Below, in pieces: positions 24,956 to 32,830 of a stretch of DNA of 41,345 nucleotides. Source of the DNA: Lacticaseibacillus songhuajiangensis (GTDB lineage Bacteria; Bacillota; Bacilli; Lactobacillales; Lactobacillaceae); NCBI RefSeq assembly GCF_003946025.1, contig NZ_RHNR01000021.1, forward strand, positions 1 through 41,345, given 5' to 3'. The first letter of the stretch is position 1, and each line of letters starts with the position of its first letter. The notes beneath the pieces are model-generated. The model was not told the origin of the DNA and did no database searches. It worked only from the letters and a program-made list of their open reading frames with translations. The position numbers and the translations under genes are program-made.

Positions 24956-25371
24956 TGCTTAACCGCCACGAAATACGCGAAGCGGCCTTTAAGGCACTCT
25001 TTGCAATTGATTCCGATCCAGCAGTGGACCGTGATTTGACCTATGCAGCCGTTTTGCCTGAGGATGAAACCATCCCTGGCTACATGTTGCAGCTGGTCGA
25101 TGGGGTCAGCGCCAAAACTGCTGAACTGGACGAGAAGATTGCGGGCCGCCTCAAGAAGGGCTGGACACTGGGTCGTCTTTCCAAGACTGACCTCATTATT
25201 CTGCGCCTAGGACTTTACGAAATCCTCTATGAAGATGATTTGCCAAGCAAGGCAGCCGTTAACGAGGCCGTCGAGATTGCCAAGACCTTCGCCGACGAGA
25301 AGTCCGCTAAGTTCATCAACGGGGTGTTGGCTTACTTTGTGAACGCCGAAACCGCCGCAAAGCAAGACTAG
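24955..25371 (+). CDS. nusB: Transcription antitermination factor NusB
   Basis: With NusE (S10) binds boxA RNA during rRNA transcription antitermination. All-helical 138-residue protein with RHEIREAAFKALFAID, LSKTDLIILRLGLYEILYED, and VNEAVEIAKTFADEKSAKFINGVL. In most lactobacilli and Bacillus folD follows; here two hairpins and then xseA follow instead. Confidence 0.96.
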   Translation: MLNRHEIREAAFKALFAIDSDPAVDRDLTYAAVLPEDETIPGYMLQLVDGVSAKTAELDEKIAGRLKKGWTLGRLSKTDLIILRLGLYEILYEDDLPSKAAVNEAVEIAKTFADEKSAKFINGVLAYFVNAETAAKQD

Positions 25372-25420
25372 TTGACGCGCGTGGCGCAATTTTGCGTCAA
25401 CGTGTTCCCCAACATTTGAC

Positions 25421-25462
25421 AAGCCCGGCCGGAATCTGAACAGTGAGATTCTGGTCGGGCTT
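25421..25462. terminator. nusB terminator
   Basis: 17-bp stem with two wobbles and an eight-base loop, ending GGGCTTGCTTT. A second inverted repeat, GTTGACGC/GCGTCAAC (25371-25378/25394-25401), lies directly upstream across the nusB stop codon. Confidence 0.8.
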
Positions 25463-25551
25463 GCTTTACATAGTGCAACTGACGCGATTTTGCGGAATCT
25501 ATCATGAATTCGCTGAATGCTTGCGCGTTGCAGATAGAAAAGGATGATTGT

Positions 25552-26895
25552 ATGGACCCAAGTTCTTACCTCACCGTGAGCGCACTCACCACCTATATTA
25601 GTCGCAAGTTTAGTCAGGACCCGTACATGCGTCGTGTGTACGTTGCGGGGGAAGTGTCTAACTTCCGCCAGCGTCCCGGCCACCAATACTTTTCATTGAA
25701 GGACGATAACGCCAAGATCAATGTGGCCATGTTCAAATCTGCCTTCGCCAAGGTGCAGTTCAAACTAGAAGAAGGCATGCGCGTACTTGCCGTGGGCCGA
25801 ATTGGTGTTTATGCCCCCAGTGGTAATTACCAGATGACCATTGACCGCTTGGAGCCAGATGGCGTGGGCGCGCTCTACGCCGCTTTCCAGCAGCTCAATG
25901 AACGCCTGCAAAAAGAAGGTCTCTACAATGTCCACCAGCAGTGGCCGTTGCGGCAATTTCCGCAGCGCGTGGCTGTGGTCACAAGTCCCAGTGGTGCTGT
26001 CATCCACGATATCATGACGACGGTTCGCCGCCGCTACCCGCAACTGGAAATTGTCCTGTTTCCGGCGCAGGTACAGGGGGATACGGCAAGTGCGGATATT
26101 GTCCGGCAATTGCAAAATGTTGCCGCCATGCCGGGTTTTGACGCGGTGATTGTAGGCCGTGGTGGTGGCTCGATTGAGGATCTCTGGCCATTTAACACTG
26201 AGGAAGTTGCGCGCGCGATGGCCGCGATGCGGATTCCGGTCGTTTCTTCCGTGGGGCACGAAACAGACGTGACGATTGCGGATTACGTTGCGGACTACCG
26301 TGCTGCCACACCGACGGCGGCGGCCGAGTACGTCACACCAATTACGGCCGTGGACGCGCAAGCACGCGTGGCGCAGGACGGTGAGCGCTTGCTGCGCGCG
26401 CAGCAAGCATTTCTGGCGAACTTGCGGGCCCGCCTGGACCGCAGCCGAGCGAGCGTGATGCTGACGCAACCAGACCGTCTGTATGACGGTTACGTGCAGC
26501 GGGTGGACCAGTTGCGAATGCGACTGACCGCGACTTTGCCGCACCGAGTAGAACAGCTGCGCAGTCGCCTGAACTTGGCGACCAACAAACTGTTGCGTAG
26601 TGGCGTCGATCAGCGCATTAGCATGCAGCGTAGTCATGTTGCAGATGTGGAGCGGCGCTTGCTACGCGCGCAGGCACAATTGCTGGAACGCAAACGGGAG
26701 CAACTCACCCGTGCGAGCGCGGCTCTGGATCATCTCAGTCCGCTGAAGACGATGGGCCGAGGGTACGCGTACGTTAGTGATGACGACGGCCGAATTTTGC
26801 AAAAGACGGCGGATTACGCACTCGACACGCAGGTGACGATTCACACGACAGATGGCCGGGTGCACGCAACGGTGACCGCCAAGGAGGAAGACTAA
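25552..26895 (+). CDS. xseA: Exodeoxyribonuclease VII large subunit
   Basis: Catalytic subunit of the ssDNA exonuclease. N-terminal OB-fold (YLTVSALTTYISRKF, VYVAGEVSNFRQRPGHQYFSLKDD), catalytic domain with VVTSPSGAVIHDI and GRGGGSIEDLWPFN, SVGHETDVTIADYVADYRAATPTAAAEY, then a long coiled helical region that binds XseB. 447 residues. AAAAGGATGA sets the start at ATG 25552, not the longer frame. Confidence 0.95.
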   Translation: MDPSSYLTVSALTTYISRKFSQDPYMRRVYVAGEVSNFRQRPGHQYFSLKDDNAKINVAMFKSAFAKVQFKLEEGMRVLAVGRIGVYAPSGNYQMTIDRLEPDGVGALYAAFQQLNERLQKEGLYNVHQQWPLRQFPQRVAVVTSPSGAVIHDIMTTVRRRYPQLEIVLFPAQVQGDTASADIVRQLQNVAAMPGFDAVIVGRGGGSIEDLWPFNTEEVARAMAAMRIPVVSSVGHETDVTIADYVADYRAATPTAAAEYVTPITAVDAQARVAQDGERLLRAQQAFLANLRARLDRSRASVMLTQPDRLYDGYVQRVDQLRMRLTATLPHRVEQLRSRLNLATNKLLRSGVDQRISMQRSHVADVERRLLRAQAQLLERKREQLTRASAALDHLSPLKTMGRGYAYVSDDDGRILQKTADYALDTQVTIHTTDGRVHATVTAKEED

Positions 26896-26896
26896 A

Positions 26897-27139
26897 ATGG
26901 CAACAGAAAAGAAAACTTTTGAACAGGAATTGCAGGAACTCGAAACAATCGTCAGTTCACTCGAGCGCGGCGATGTCCCACTGGAAGAAGCTCTGGCCCA
27001 GTTTCAGACCGGTGTGCAACTCGCTGGTAAGCTGAATGGCACCTTGAAGAATGCTGAAGAGGCCGTCACGAAGGTCATGACGCCTGACGGTGAGCTCAAG
27101 CCTTTTGAGGATAATGATGACAAGCAGTCCGCTGAATAA
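26897..27139 (+). CDS. xseB: Exodeoxyribonuclease VII small subunit
   Basis: 80-residue helical hairpin that binds XseA; TFEQELQELETIVSSLERGDVPLEEALAQF is the family signature (residues 7-36). It follows xseA by one base and overlaps the start of ispA by 23 bases. Confidence 0.94.
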   Translation: MATEKKTFEQELQELETIVSSLERGDVPLEEALAQFQTGVQLAGKLNGTLKNAEEAVTKVMTPDGELKPFEDNDDKQSAE

Positions 27140-27986
27140 GTTTGCGGCCCAAGCGCTGCCGCAATTAGAAGACTACATGTGGGCGCACTTAGATCAGGCG
27201 CACGATGCACACTTAGCCAAAGCAATGCATTACTCCCTGGCCGCGGGTGGCAAAAGGCTGCGGCCATTGCTACTGTTAGCGACGGCCACGGGACTGGGCG
27301 CAAGTCTTGACGCCGCGATTCCGGCGGCTGCGGCTATTGAATTCATCCATACGTATTCGCTCATTCATGACGATTTACCCGCGATGGATAATGCCGCAAT
27401 GCGGCGGGGGCAGCCTGCTAATCACGTGCAGTTTAACGAGGCAACCGCGATTCTTGCCGGTGACGCTTTGCTCACGGATGCGTTTGCGCTGGTGAGCGCT
27501 ACTGACGTTTCTGCGCAGCAGCAAGTGGCCCTTGTACGGATTCTGGCGACGAGCGCGGGCAGCCAGGGCATGGTGGCTGGCCAGCAACTAGATTTGGACG
27601 GTAGCCATCTGCAATTGACCACTGACCAGCTCAATGAGCTGAATGCCCACAAAACGGGGGAGCTCATTCGGGCGGCGGTAGACATGGGTGCGGTGATTGG
27701 CGCCGCAGATGCAGCGACCCGCGCGACATTGGCGCAGTTTGCAGGGGCGTTTGGGCTGGGCTTCCAACTGCTGGATGATATTGAAGATGTCACCATGTCG
27801 GCGGCCCAATTAGGGAAACCGGCGCACCAAGATGCGGCCAATGGCAAGAATACTTACGTTGCCTTACTAGGGCTCGCTGGGGCGCGCAACTTGCTGCAGC
27901 AGCAGGCTGACGCCGCGCAGGCAGCCCTGTTGCAACTGGACATGCAGACGGATGTTTTGCGCGCAATCGCGCAGTATTTGGAATAA
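27117..27986 (+). CDS. ispA: Farnesyl/geranylgeranyl diphosphate synthase
   Basis: Polyprenyl synthase making short-chain isoprenyl diphosphates for undecaprenyl phosphate and other lipids. First Asp-rich motif SLIHDDLPAMD, second LLDDIEDVTM (DDxxD kept, Glu in the fourth position), and GGKRLRPLL for diphosphate binding. 289 residues. Several in-frame starts are possible; GAGG at 27107-27110 favours ATG 27117. No dxs gene follows, in keeping with the mevalonate pathway of lactobacilli (established knowledge). Chain length of product not certain. Confidence 0.94.
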   Translation: MTSSPLNKFAAQALPQLEDYMWAHLDQAHDAHLAKAMHYSLAAGGKRLRPLLLLATATGLGASLDAAIPAAAAIEFIHTYSLIHDDLPAMDNAAMRRGQPANHVQFNEATAILAGDALLTDAFALVSATDVSAQQQVALVRILATSAGSQGMVAGQQLDLDGSHLQLTTDQLNELNAHKTGELIRAAVDMGAVIGAADAATRATLAQFAGAFGLGFQLLDDIEDVTMSAAQLGKPAHQDAANGKNTYVALLGLAGARNLLQQQADAAQAALLQLDMQTDVLRAIAQYLE

Positions 27987-27996
27987 CGAGGTTAAG

Positions 27997-28806
27997 ATGA
28001 AAGAACGAGTTGACGTACTAGCAGTCGGACAGGGGCTCTTTGAATCCCGTGAACAGGCCAAACGGGCCATTATGGCCGGCGAAGTGTACGACCAGAACAA
28101 TGAACGCCTGGATAAGCCAGGTGTCAAAATTGCGGCGGATAGTCAGCTGCATGCGAAGGGCAAGAAACTCCCTTACGTGAGCCGGGGTGGTTTGAAGTTG
28201 GCCAAGGCACTGAAGAGCTTTGACATTGACGTTAAGGACCGCACTGTCCTGGATATTGGCTCCAGTACGGGTGGCTTCACCGATGTGTGCCTCCAAAATG
28301 GCGCGAAACAAGTGTACGCACTAGATGTCGGAACTAATCAGTTGGTCTGGAAATTGCGCAGTGACGAACGGGTGCACGTCATGGAACAGATGAACTTCCG
28401 TTACGCCAAACCGGAAGACTTTACTTTCGGCGACGTGGAGTTTGCAGTCACTGACGTCTCCTTCATCTCCTTGAAGCTCATTTTGCCGCCATTACGGTCA
28501 ATTCTGTTGCCCAATCATGATGCAGTGATGTTGATTAAGCCACAGTTTGAAGCGGGACGAGACAAAATCGGTAAACACGGCATTATCAAGGATCCGGCCG
28601 TCCACCGCGAAGTGCTTGAAGAAGTCACTAAATTTGCAGTGGAAGATGGATATTCAGTCGAAGGGCTCGACTTTTCGCCGATTAAAGGCGGCGAGGGGAA
28701 CATTGAGTTCCTCGTGCACTTGCGCAATGTTGGTGAGGGTGCGCGCATTTTGGACGGTGTTTCCATCGATGAAGTCCTCGCGGCGGCACACGGTACTCTT
28801 GACTAA
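27997..28806 (+). CDS. tlyA: TlyA family rRNA (cytidine-2'-O)-methyltransferase
   Basis: S4 RNA-binding domain at the N-terminus (RVDVLAVGQGLFESREQAK) followed by an FtsJ-type SAM domain (VLDIGSSTGGFTDVCLQNGA, VTDVSFISLKLILPPL, MLIKPQFEAGRDKIGKHG). Homologues methylate 16S/23S rRNA. 269 residues. The longer frame reads back into ispA; GAGGTTA before ATG 27997 gives the start. Syntenic with Bacillus yqxC. Confidence 0.92.
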   Translation: MKERVDVLAVGQGLFESREQAKRAIMAGEVYDQNNERLDKPGVKIAADSQLHAKGKKLPYVSRGGLKLAKALKSFDIDVKDRTVLDIGSSTGGFTDVCLQNGAKQVYALDVGTNQLVWKLRSDERVHVMEQMNFRYAKPEDFTFGDVEFAVTDVSFISLKLILPPLRSILLPNHDAVMLIKPQFEAGRDKIGKHGIIKDPAVHREVLEEVTKFAVEDGYSVEGLDFSPIKGGEGNIEFLVHLRNVGEGARILDGVSIDEVLAAAHGTLD

Positions 28807-28896
28807 ATATGCAATTTCATGGTGATGATGTTATCATGATTGTAAAAACAATGGGGTAGCGCACACCGCGGGCCCGAATTAAGTGAGGAATGGACC

Positions 28897-29349
28897 ATGC
28901 CTAAACAAACGCGACAAGAAATTATTAAGACCATCCTGAATGCCAATATCGTCGAAACGCAGGAACAACTGGTGGACCTGTTGTCACAAGCTGGCGTTGA
29001 GGTCACTCAAGCAACCGTTTCCCGGGACATCAAGGATATGGCGCTAATCAAGGTGCCCATTCGTGCCGGTCGTTACCGCTACAGCATGCCAGTCGTGCAA
29101 CCAAATGGTGGCGAAGGCAAAATGGAACGGGTGATGGCGGACGCTTTGCAGTCTGTTGAGTACCAGGACAAATTTGTGAGTTTAGTACTGACACCAGGTT
29201 CTGGGCCAGCAGTTGCTAGCATTTTGCAAACACGGACTGACGAGCGGATTTTCACACTTGTGCCGACGGATGCCAGCATTTTGCTGATTTGCCGGAGCGA
29301 TGATGATGCCCGCAACTTGGCCGGTGAACTCGATTTAATCGTGGGGTAA
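28897..29349 (+). CDS. argR: ArgR/AhrC family arginine regulator
   Basis: Winged-helix N-domain with the family SR motif EVTQATVSRDIKDMALIKVP and a C-terminal hexamer domain. In typical ArgR the arginine pocket is the GDDT-type stretch before LLIIC. Here it reads LVPTDASILLICR, so only one acidic residue remains, and the oligomer loop is TPGSGPAVASIL. Binding of arginine may be altered, or a paralogue elsewhere may sense it, as in lactic acid bacteria with two ArgR-type regulators (established for L. lactis). 150 residues. It lies directly before recN. Confidence 0.93.
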   Translation: MPKQTRQEIIKTILNANIVETQEQLVDLLSQAGVEVTQATVSRDIKDMALIKVPIRAGRYRYSMPVVQPNGGEGKMERVMADALQSVEYQDKFVSLVLTPGSGPAVASILQTRTDERIFTLVPTDASILLICRSDDDARNLAGELDLIVG

Positions 29350-29353
29350 TGGC

Positions 29354-31060
29354 ATGTTACAGGAACTGATGGTGCATGATTTTGCAATCATTGAGGATCT
29401 TGACCTCTCTTTTGAAAACGGCATGACCGCGCTGACCGGGGAAACCGGGGCGGGGAAGTCGATTATCATTGACGCTGTGTCCCTGCTTGCGGGGGCGCGC
29501 GGTTCGAGTGAATTCATCCGCACCGGCGCCAAGAAGGCGACGCTGCAGGGCATGTTTTACGCGGCTGATAATGTGCACACGCAACAGGCGCTTGAGGCCG
29601 TTGGCTTGCGCCTTGATGGTGGCCAGGTGCTACTGGAGCGTGATTTGTATGCCAGTGGGCGCAATGTGTGTCGCATTAACGGTCAACTGGTGAACACGAG
29701 CACGCTGCGGCGTGTCGGTGAAACCCTGGTCGATATTCACGGTCAAAATGAGCACCAGGAGTTAACCAAGCCGGAAAGCCATATCCACCTGCTGGACCAG
29801 TTTGCTGGTTCGGAACTTCTGGGCGCGCTGACTGAATACCACCAGGTATACGCGGAGTACCAGAAACGGAGCGCAGCGTTGCGTAAAAAGCAGCAGAACG
29901 AGCAGGAATGGGCACAGCGTTTGGATATGCTGACCTTCCAGGTGGACGAGATTAACGCTGCCAATCTGGCGCCCGGTCAAGAAGAAGCCTTAACTAGCGA
30001 GCGCGACCGCCTGGCTAATTACCAACGCGTGCAGGACGCTCTGGGCACCGCCTATAGTGAACTGTCTGGTGACGAGTTCAACCCGCTGGACGTGATTGAC
30101 AACGTCATGCAGACTATGCAGGGAATTGCGGACCTTGACCCCGCGTACAAGGAAATTAGTGAATCGGTAGCGAGCGCCTACTACACGTTGCAGGATGCAC
30201 AAAGCGAACTGTCACGCCAGATTGATGGTTTGGAATGGGACGAGAATCGTCTCGACGAGGTGGAAGAAAGTCTCAACCAAATCACGAGTTTGAAGCGCAA
30301 GTATGGCGATACTGTCGAAGCGGTCATCACATACGGCCAAAAGGCGCAAAAAGAGCTCAAGGAGATGCAATCTTCAGAAGAGGATGCATCGGGTCTTGAG
30401 GAAAACGTCGCGCGGCTCGATCAAAAGCTGCACACAGTGGCTGCGAAGCTAACCAAATTGCGACACGCGGCCGCCCTAAAACTGGAAAAGGCAGTGCACG
30501 AACAGTTGCGGGCACTCTACATGGCCAAGACGGTATTCAGTGTGCACTTTAGTCATGAGCAGGATGCAGTCTGCGGCCCAGATGGGGCCGACACTCTGGA
30601 ATTTTACATCCAACCCAACCCAGGTGAACGGGCCCAACCGCTGGCCAAAACAGCTAGCGGCGGGGAGCTCTCGCGCATGATGCTGGCCTTGAAGACGATT
30701 TTTGCAGAGTCGGACGGTGTGACCAGTATTATTTTCGACGAAGTGGACACCGGCGTTTCGGGTCGGGTGGCCCAAGCCATCGCGAACAAAATTGTGCTCA
30801 TTGCCCAGCACTCACAGGTACTTTGCATTACGCACCTGCCGCAAGTTGCCGCAATGTCAGATTATGAGTACAAAATTGAAAAAACGGTTACCGCCGGCCG
30901 CACGCAAACCAGTGTGACCCCACTGCGGCCAGAACAACGAGTCGACGAATTGGCACGAATGCTGGCGGGCACGGAAATTACCGATCTGACCCGGCAGCAC
31001 GCATCCGAGCTGCTGCAGTTGGCTGATAAAACCCGCGCGGCGCTAAAAGACGACGAATAA
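29354..31060 (+). CDS. recN: DNA repair protein RecN
   Basis: SMC-like ATPase recruited early to double-strand breaks. Walker A GETGAGKSIIIDAVS, long central coiled coil (about 160-360), signature TASGGELSRMMLALK and Walker B SIIFDEVDTGVSG, then CITHLPQVAAMSDYEY. 568 residues. Starts five bases after argR. No LexA box is visible in front of argR-recN itself. Confidence 0.96.
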   Translation: MLQELMVHDFAIIEDLDLSFENGMTALTGETGAGKSIIIDAVSLLAGARGSSEFIRTGAKKATLQGMFYAADNVHTQQALEAVGLRLDGGQVLLERDLYASGRNVCRINGQLVNTSTLRRVGETLVDIHGQNEHQELTKPESHIHLLDQFAGSELLGALTEYHQVYAEYQKRSAALRKKQQNEQEWAQRLDMLTFQVDEINAANLAPGQEEALTSERDRLANYQRVQDALGTAYSELSGDEFNPLDVIDNVMQTMQGIADLDPAYKEISESVASAYYTLQDAQSELSRQIDGLEWDENRLDEVEESLNQITSLKRKYGDTVEAVITYGQKAQKELKEMQSSEEDASGLEENVARLDQKLHTVAAKLTKLRHAAALKLEKAVHEQLRALYMAKTVFSVHFSHEQDAVCGPDGADTLEFYIQPNPGERAQPLAKTASGGELSRMMLALKTIFAESDGVTSIIFDEVDTGVSGRVAQAIANKIVLIAQHSQVLCITHLPQVAAMSDYEYKIEKTVTAGRTQTSVTPLRPEQRVDELARMLAGTEITDLTRQHASELLQLADKTRAALKDDE

Positions 31061-31085
31061 TGGTACGTGCATCACACGTAGCAAA

Positions 31086-31127
31086 AAGGCTCAGCCTTCT
31101 CCCCAATCGGGGACGAGGCTGGGCCTT
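31086..31127. terminator. recN terminator
   Basis: AAGGCTCAGCCT and AGGCTGGGCCTT pair over 12 bp with one wobble, enclosing an inner CCCC/GGGG stem. It separates recN from the convergent SOS gene. Confidence 0.82.
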
Positions 31128-31165
31128 GTGTTTGATTAACAGTTTAATGCGCGTCTGGGGTAATC

Positions 31166-31471
31166 TTAATCGCAGCGCTTAATGTAGGTGCACTGGGCAA
31201 TCCGCACAATCTGGCTCAGGTTACTGCCGTATTCACGCAGAACGAAGGTGTCTGCGTTCAACTTATGGTTTACGAAGCCCAGTACCTGTTGCGCTGTTCC
31301 CAATTGGATGGCCACCAGGAGGTGCTTCTGGTAGGCCTGCTCGGTGAATAGACGTAGCTGGCTGGCCGGCATCACGATGGTTTCATCTTCAATGTCTAAG
31401 AAGCGCCGGTAGGAGGCGCGCAGACTTTTTTCAACTCGTGCTAAAGTGTTACCTTGCTTTTTAACGTCCAT
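31166..31471 (-). CDS. Small SOS-regulated protein of unknown family
   Basis: 101-residue basic protein: a helical, Arg/Lys-rich N-half (ARVEKSLRASYRRFLDI) and a C-half with alternating hydrophobic residues (LLVAIQLGTAQQVLGFV, IVRIAQCTYIKRC) suggesting a small beta domain. I do not recognise it. The C-half faintly resembles YolD-type partners of Y-family polymerases, but the N-terminal YolD signature is missing. GGAGG before ATG 31471 sets the start. Two LexA boxes lie in its promoter, so expression in the SOS response is predicted. Confidence 0.75.
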   Translation of the reverse strand: MDVKKQGNTLARVEKSLRASYRRFLDIEDETIVMPASQLRLFTEQAYQKHLLVAIQLGTAQQVLGFVNHKLNADTFVLREYGSNLSQIVRIAQCTYIKRCD

Positions 31472-31483
31472 ATTCTTATCCTC

Positions 31484-31497
31484 CGAACATTTGTTTG
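31484..31497 (-). promoter_or_regulatory. LexA (DinR) box 2
   Basis: Plus-strand CGAAC-ATTT-GTTTG fits the Gram-positive SOS box CGAAC-N4-GTTYG. It lies between the expected transcription start and the ribosome-binding site of the minus-strand gene. Confidence 0.7.
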
Positions 31498-31505
31498 CAA
31501 AACTG

Positions 31506-31534
31506 ATTATACGAACAAACGTTCTAAAAGGCAA
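31506..31534 (-). promoter_or_regulatory. SOS promoter with LexA box 1
   Basis: On the minus strand TTGCCT (31534-31529), a 17-base spacer and TATAAT (31511-31506). The spacer contains CGAAC-AAAC-GTTCT (31512-31525, plus-strand reading), matching the B. subtilis LexA consensus CGAACRNRYGTTYC except the last base. Confidence 0.82.
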
Positions 31535-31724
31535 GGGCTGGAGTCAATTTTTTTGATTTTTTGCAGAAGTGGCATTAAATCCGGCGACTGGCGTTTGCGC
31601 AGAGGGAGTGCTGCGGTGCTCATTATTCTGGATGGACAGTCGGTAAGCCGAAATAACAAGCGAACACAGGTCGAGTCCGGCCTAATTTTCCCGCTACGCC
31701 GCGAGTTTCACTTGCGTTAGCGCG

Positions 31725-31753
31725 TTAAAAAGTGCAATATATAAGGATATAGT
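31725..31753 (+). promoter_or_regulatory. Probable gmk promoter
   Basis: TTAAAA (31725-31730), 17-base spacer, TATAGT (31748-31753). A bulged hairpin CGCTACGC/GCGTTAGCG lies just upstream. The rest of the 31535-31720 gap shows no gene. Confidence 0.5.
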
Positions 31754-31780
31754 AGACAGATTTTTGGGAGGGGTAGACAA

Positions 31781-32395
31781 ATGCACGAACGAGGGATGCT
31801 CATCGTTCTATCAGGTCCGTCCGGTGTTGGTAAAGGGACGGTTCGCCAGGCGATGTTAAACTCTGGTTACCGTGATTTTCAGTACTCCGTTTCCATGACC
31901 ACCCGCAACATGCGGCCTGGTGAAGTGGACGGGGTTGATTATTATTTTCGAACGAAAGAACAGTTCGAAAAGGAAATTGCTGACGGAGGGATGCTTGAAT
32001 ACGCCCAGTACGTCGGCAACTATTACGGCACTCCTCTCAAGTATGTCAACCAGACGCTAGACGCCGGTAAGGATGTTCTGCTCGAAATCGAGGTTAACGG
32101 GGCCATGCAGGTACGTGCCAAGATGCCTGATGCCGTCTTCATTTTCCTGACGCCACCTGATCTGGGCGAACTGAAGCACCGTCTGGTTGGTCGTGGTACC
32201 GATGATACCGAGACCATCAAGAAGCGCGTCACCAAGGCAGCTGAGGAATTGAAGATGATGACCAACTATGACTATGCGGTCGTCAACGACGAAGTGCCTC
32301 TGGCCGTTGAACGCATTGAGCAGATTATCAAGAGTGAACACCTGCGCGTTAAGCGGGTGTTTGACCACTACACCTCAATGCTTGCTGATGATTAA
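31781..32395 (+). CDS. gmk: Guanylate kinase
   Basis: Converts GMP to GDP. P-loop [18 protein letters not shown]-binding [22 protein letters not shown], and [21 protein letters not shown]. 204 residues, starts behind GGGAGGGG. Coupled with rpoZ. Confidence 0.97.
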   Translation: MHERGMLIVLSGPSGVGKGTVRQAMLNSGYRDFQYSVSMTTRNMRPGEVDGVDYYFRTKEQFEKEIADGGMLEYAQYVGNYYGTPLKYVNQTLDAGKDVLLEIEVNGAMQVRAKMPDAVFIFLTPPDLGELKHRLVGRGTDDTETIKKRVTKAAEELKMMTNYDYAVVNDEVPLAVERIEQIIKSEHLRVKRVFDHYTSMLADD

Positions 32396-32422
32396 GTTTG
32401 TTTTTTAAGGAGAGACTAATCC

Positions 32423-32695
32423 ATGATTGTATACCCATCAATTGATAAGCTGCTTGCTAACGTGCCATCCCGTTACTCTTTGGCCGTGCTCGCTGCTAAG
32501 CGTGCGCACGAACTTGAGGCGAACGCGATTCGGATGCTGCCTGAATACAAGTCTCCACGGACTGTAGGCCAGGCGCTTGAAGAAGTTGCTAACGGGGATG
32601 TTATCATCGACCCAGATTCCAAACTGCTCGAACGCGATGCAGAACGTCTGGACCGGGAAGAAGAAACCCGGAAGGCCGAAGAAGAAGACCAATAA
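32423..32695 (+). CDS. rpoZ: RNA polymerase omega subunit
   Basis: Aids assembly of the beta-prime subunit. 90 residues with [20 protein letters not shown] and [14 protein letters not shown]; acidic C-terminus. Behind AAGGAGAG. Ends before a terminator. Confidence 0.95.
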   Translation: MIVYPSIDKLLANVPSRYSLAVLAAKRAHELEANAIRMLPEYKSPRTVGQALEEVANGDVIIDPDSKLLERDAERLDREEETRKAEEEDQ

Positions 32696-32712
32696 AGCAC
32701 GAATAATGAAGG

Positions 32713-32744
32713 CGCGGACACCGCAGGGTGAGCCGCGTTTTTTT
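32713..32744 (+). terminator. rpoZ terminator
   Basis: CGCGG/CCGCG outer stem with ACC/GGT inside, followed by seven T. Confidence 0.8.
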
Positions 32745-32790
32745 GTCATGCGGCTGACGTGCACCGGCGCGGGTGTCGCACGCGAGTTTC

Positions 32791-32799
32791 TGCTATAAT
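32791..32799 (+). promoter_or_regulatory. priA promoter (extended -10)
   Basis: TGC-TATAAT is a strong extended -10 32 bases before priA. The -35 is poor. It gives the priA-to-rsgA cluster its own start. Confidence 0.6.
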
Positions 32800-32830
32800 T
32801 GGAGGCAAGAATAAGGGGGTGGCGCAGTCA

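Noticed and set aside
28807..28896. Arg box in front of argR
   Set aside because: TATGCAATTTCAT matches only part of the consensus; too weak to report as an operator.
31166..31471. YolD-like family assignment of the SOS gene
   Set aside because: Only the C-terminal hydrophobic pattern is similar; the N-terminal signature of that family is absent.
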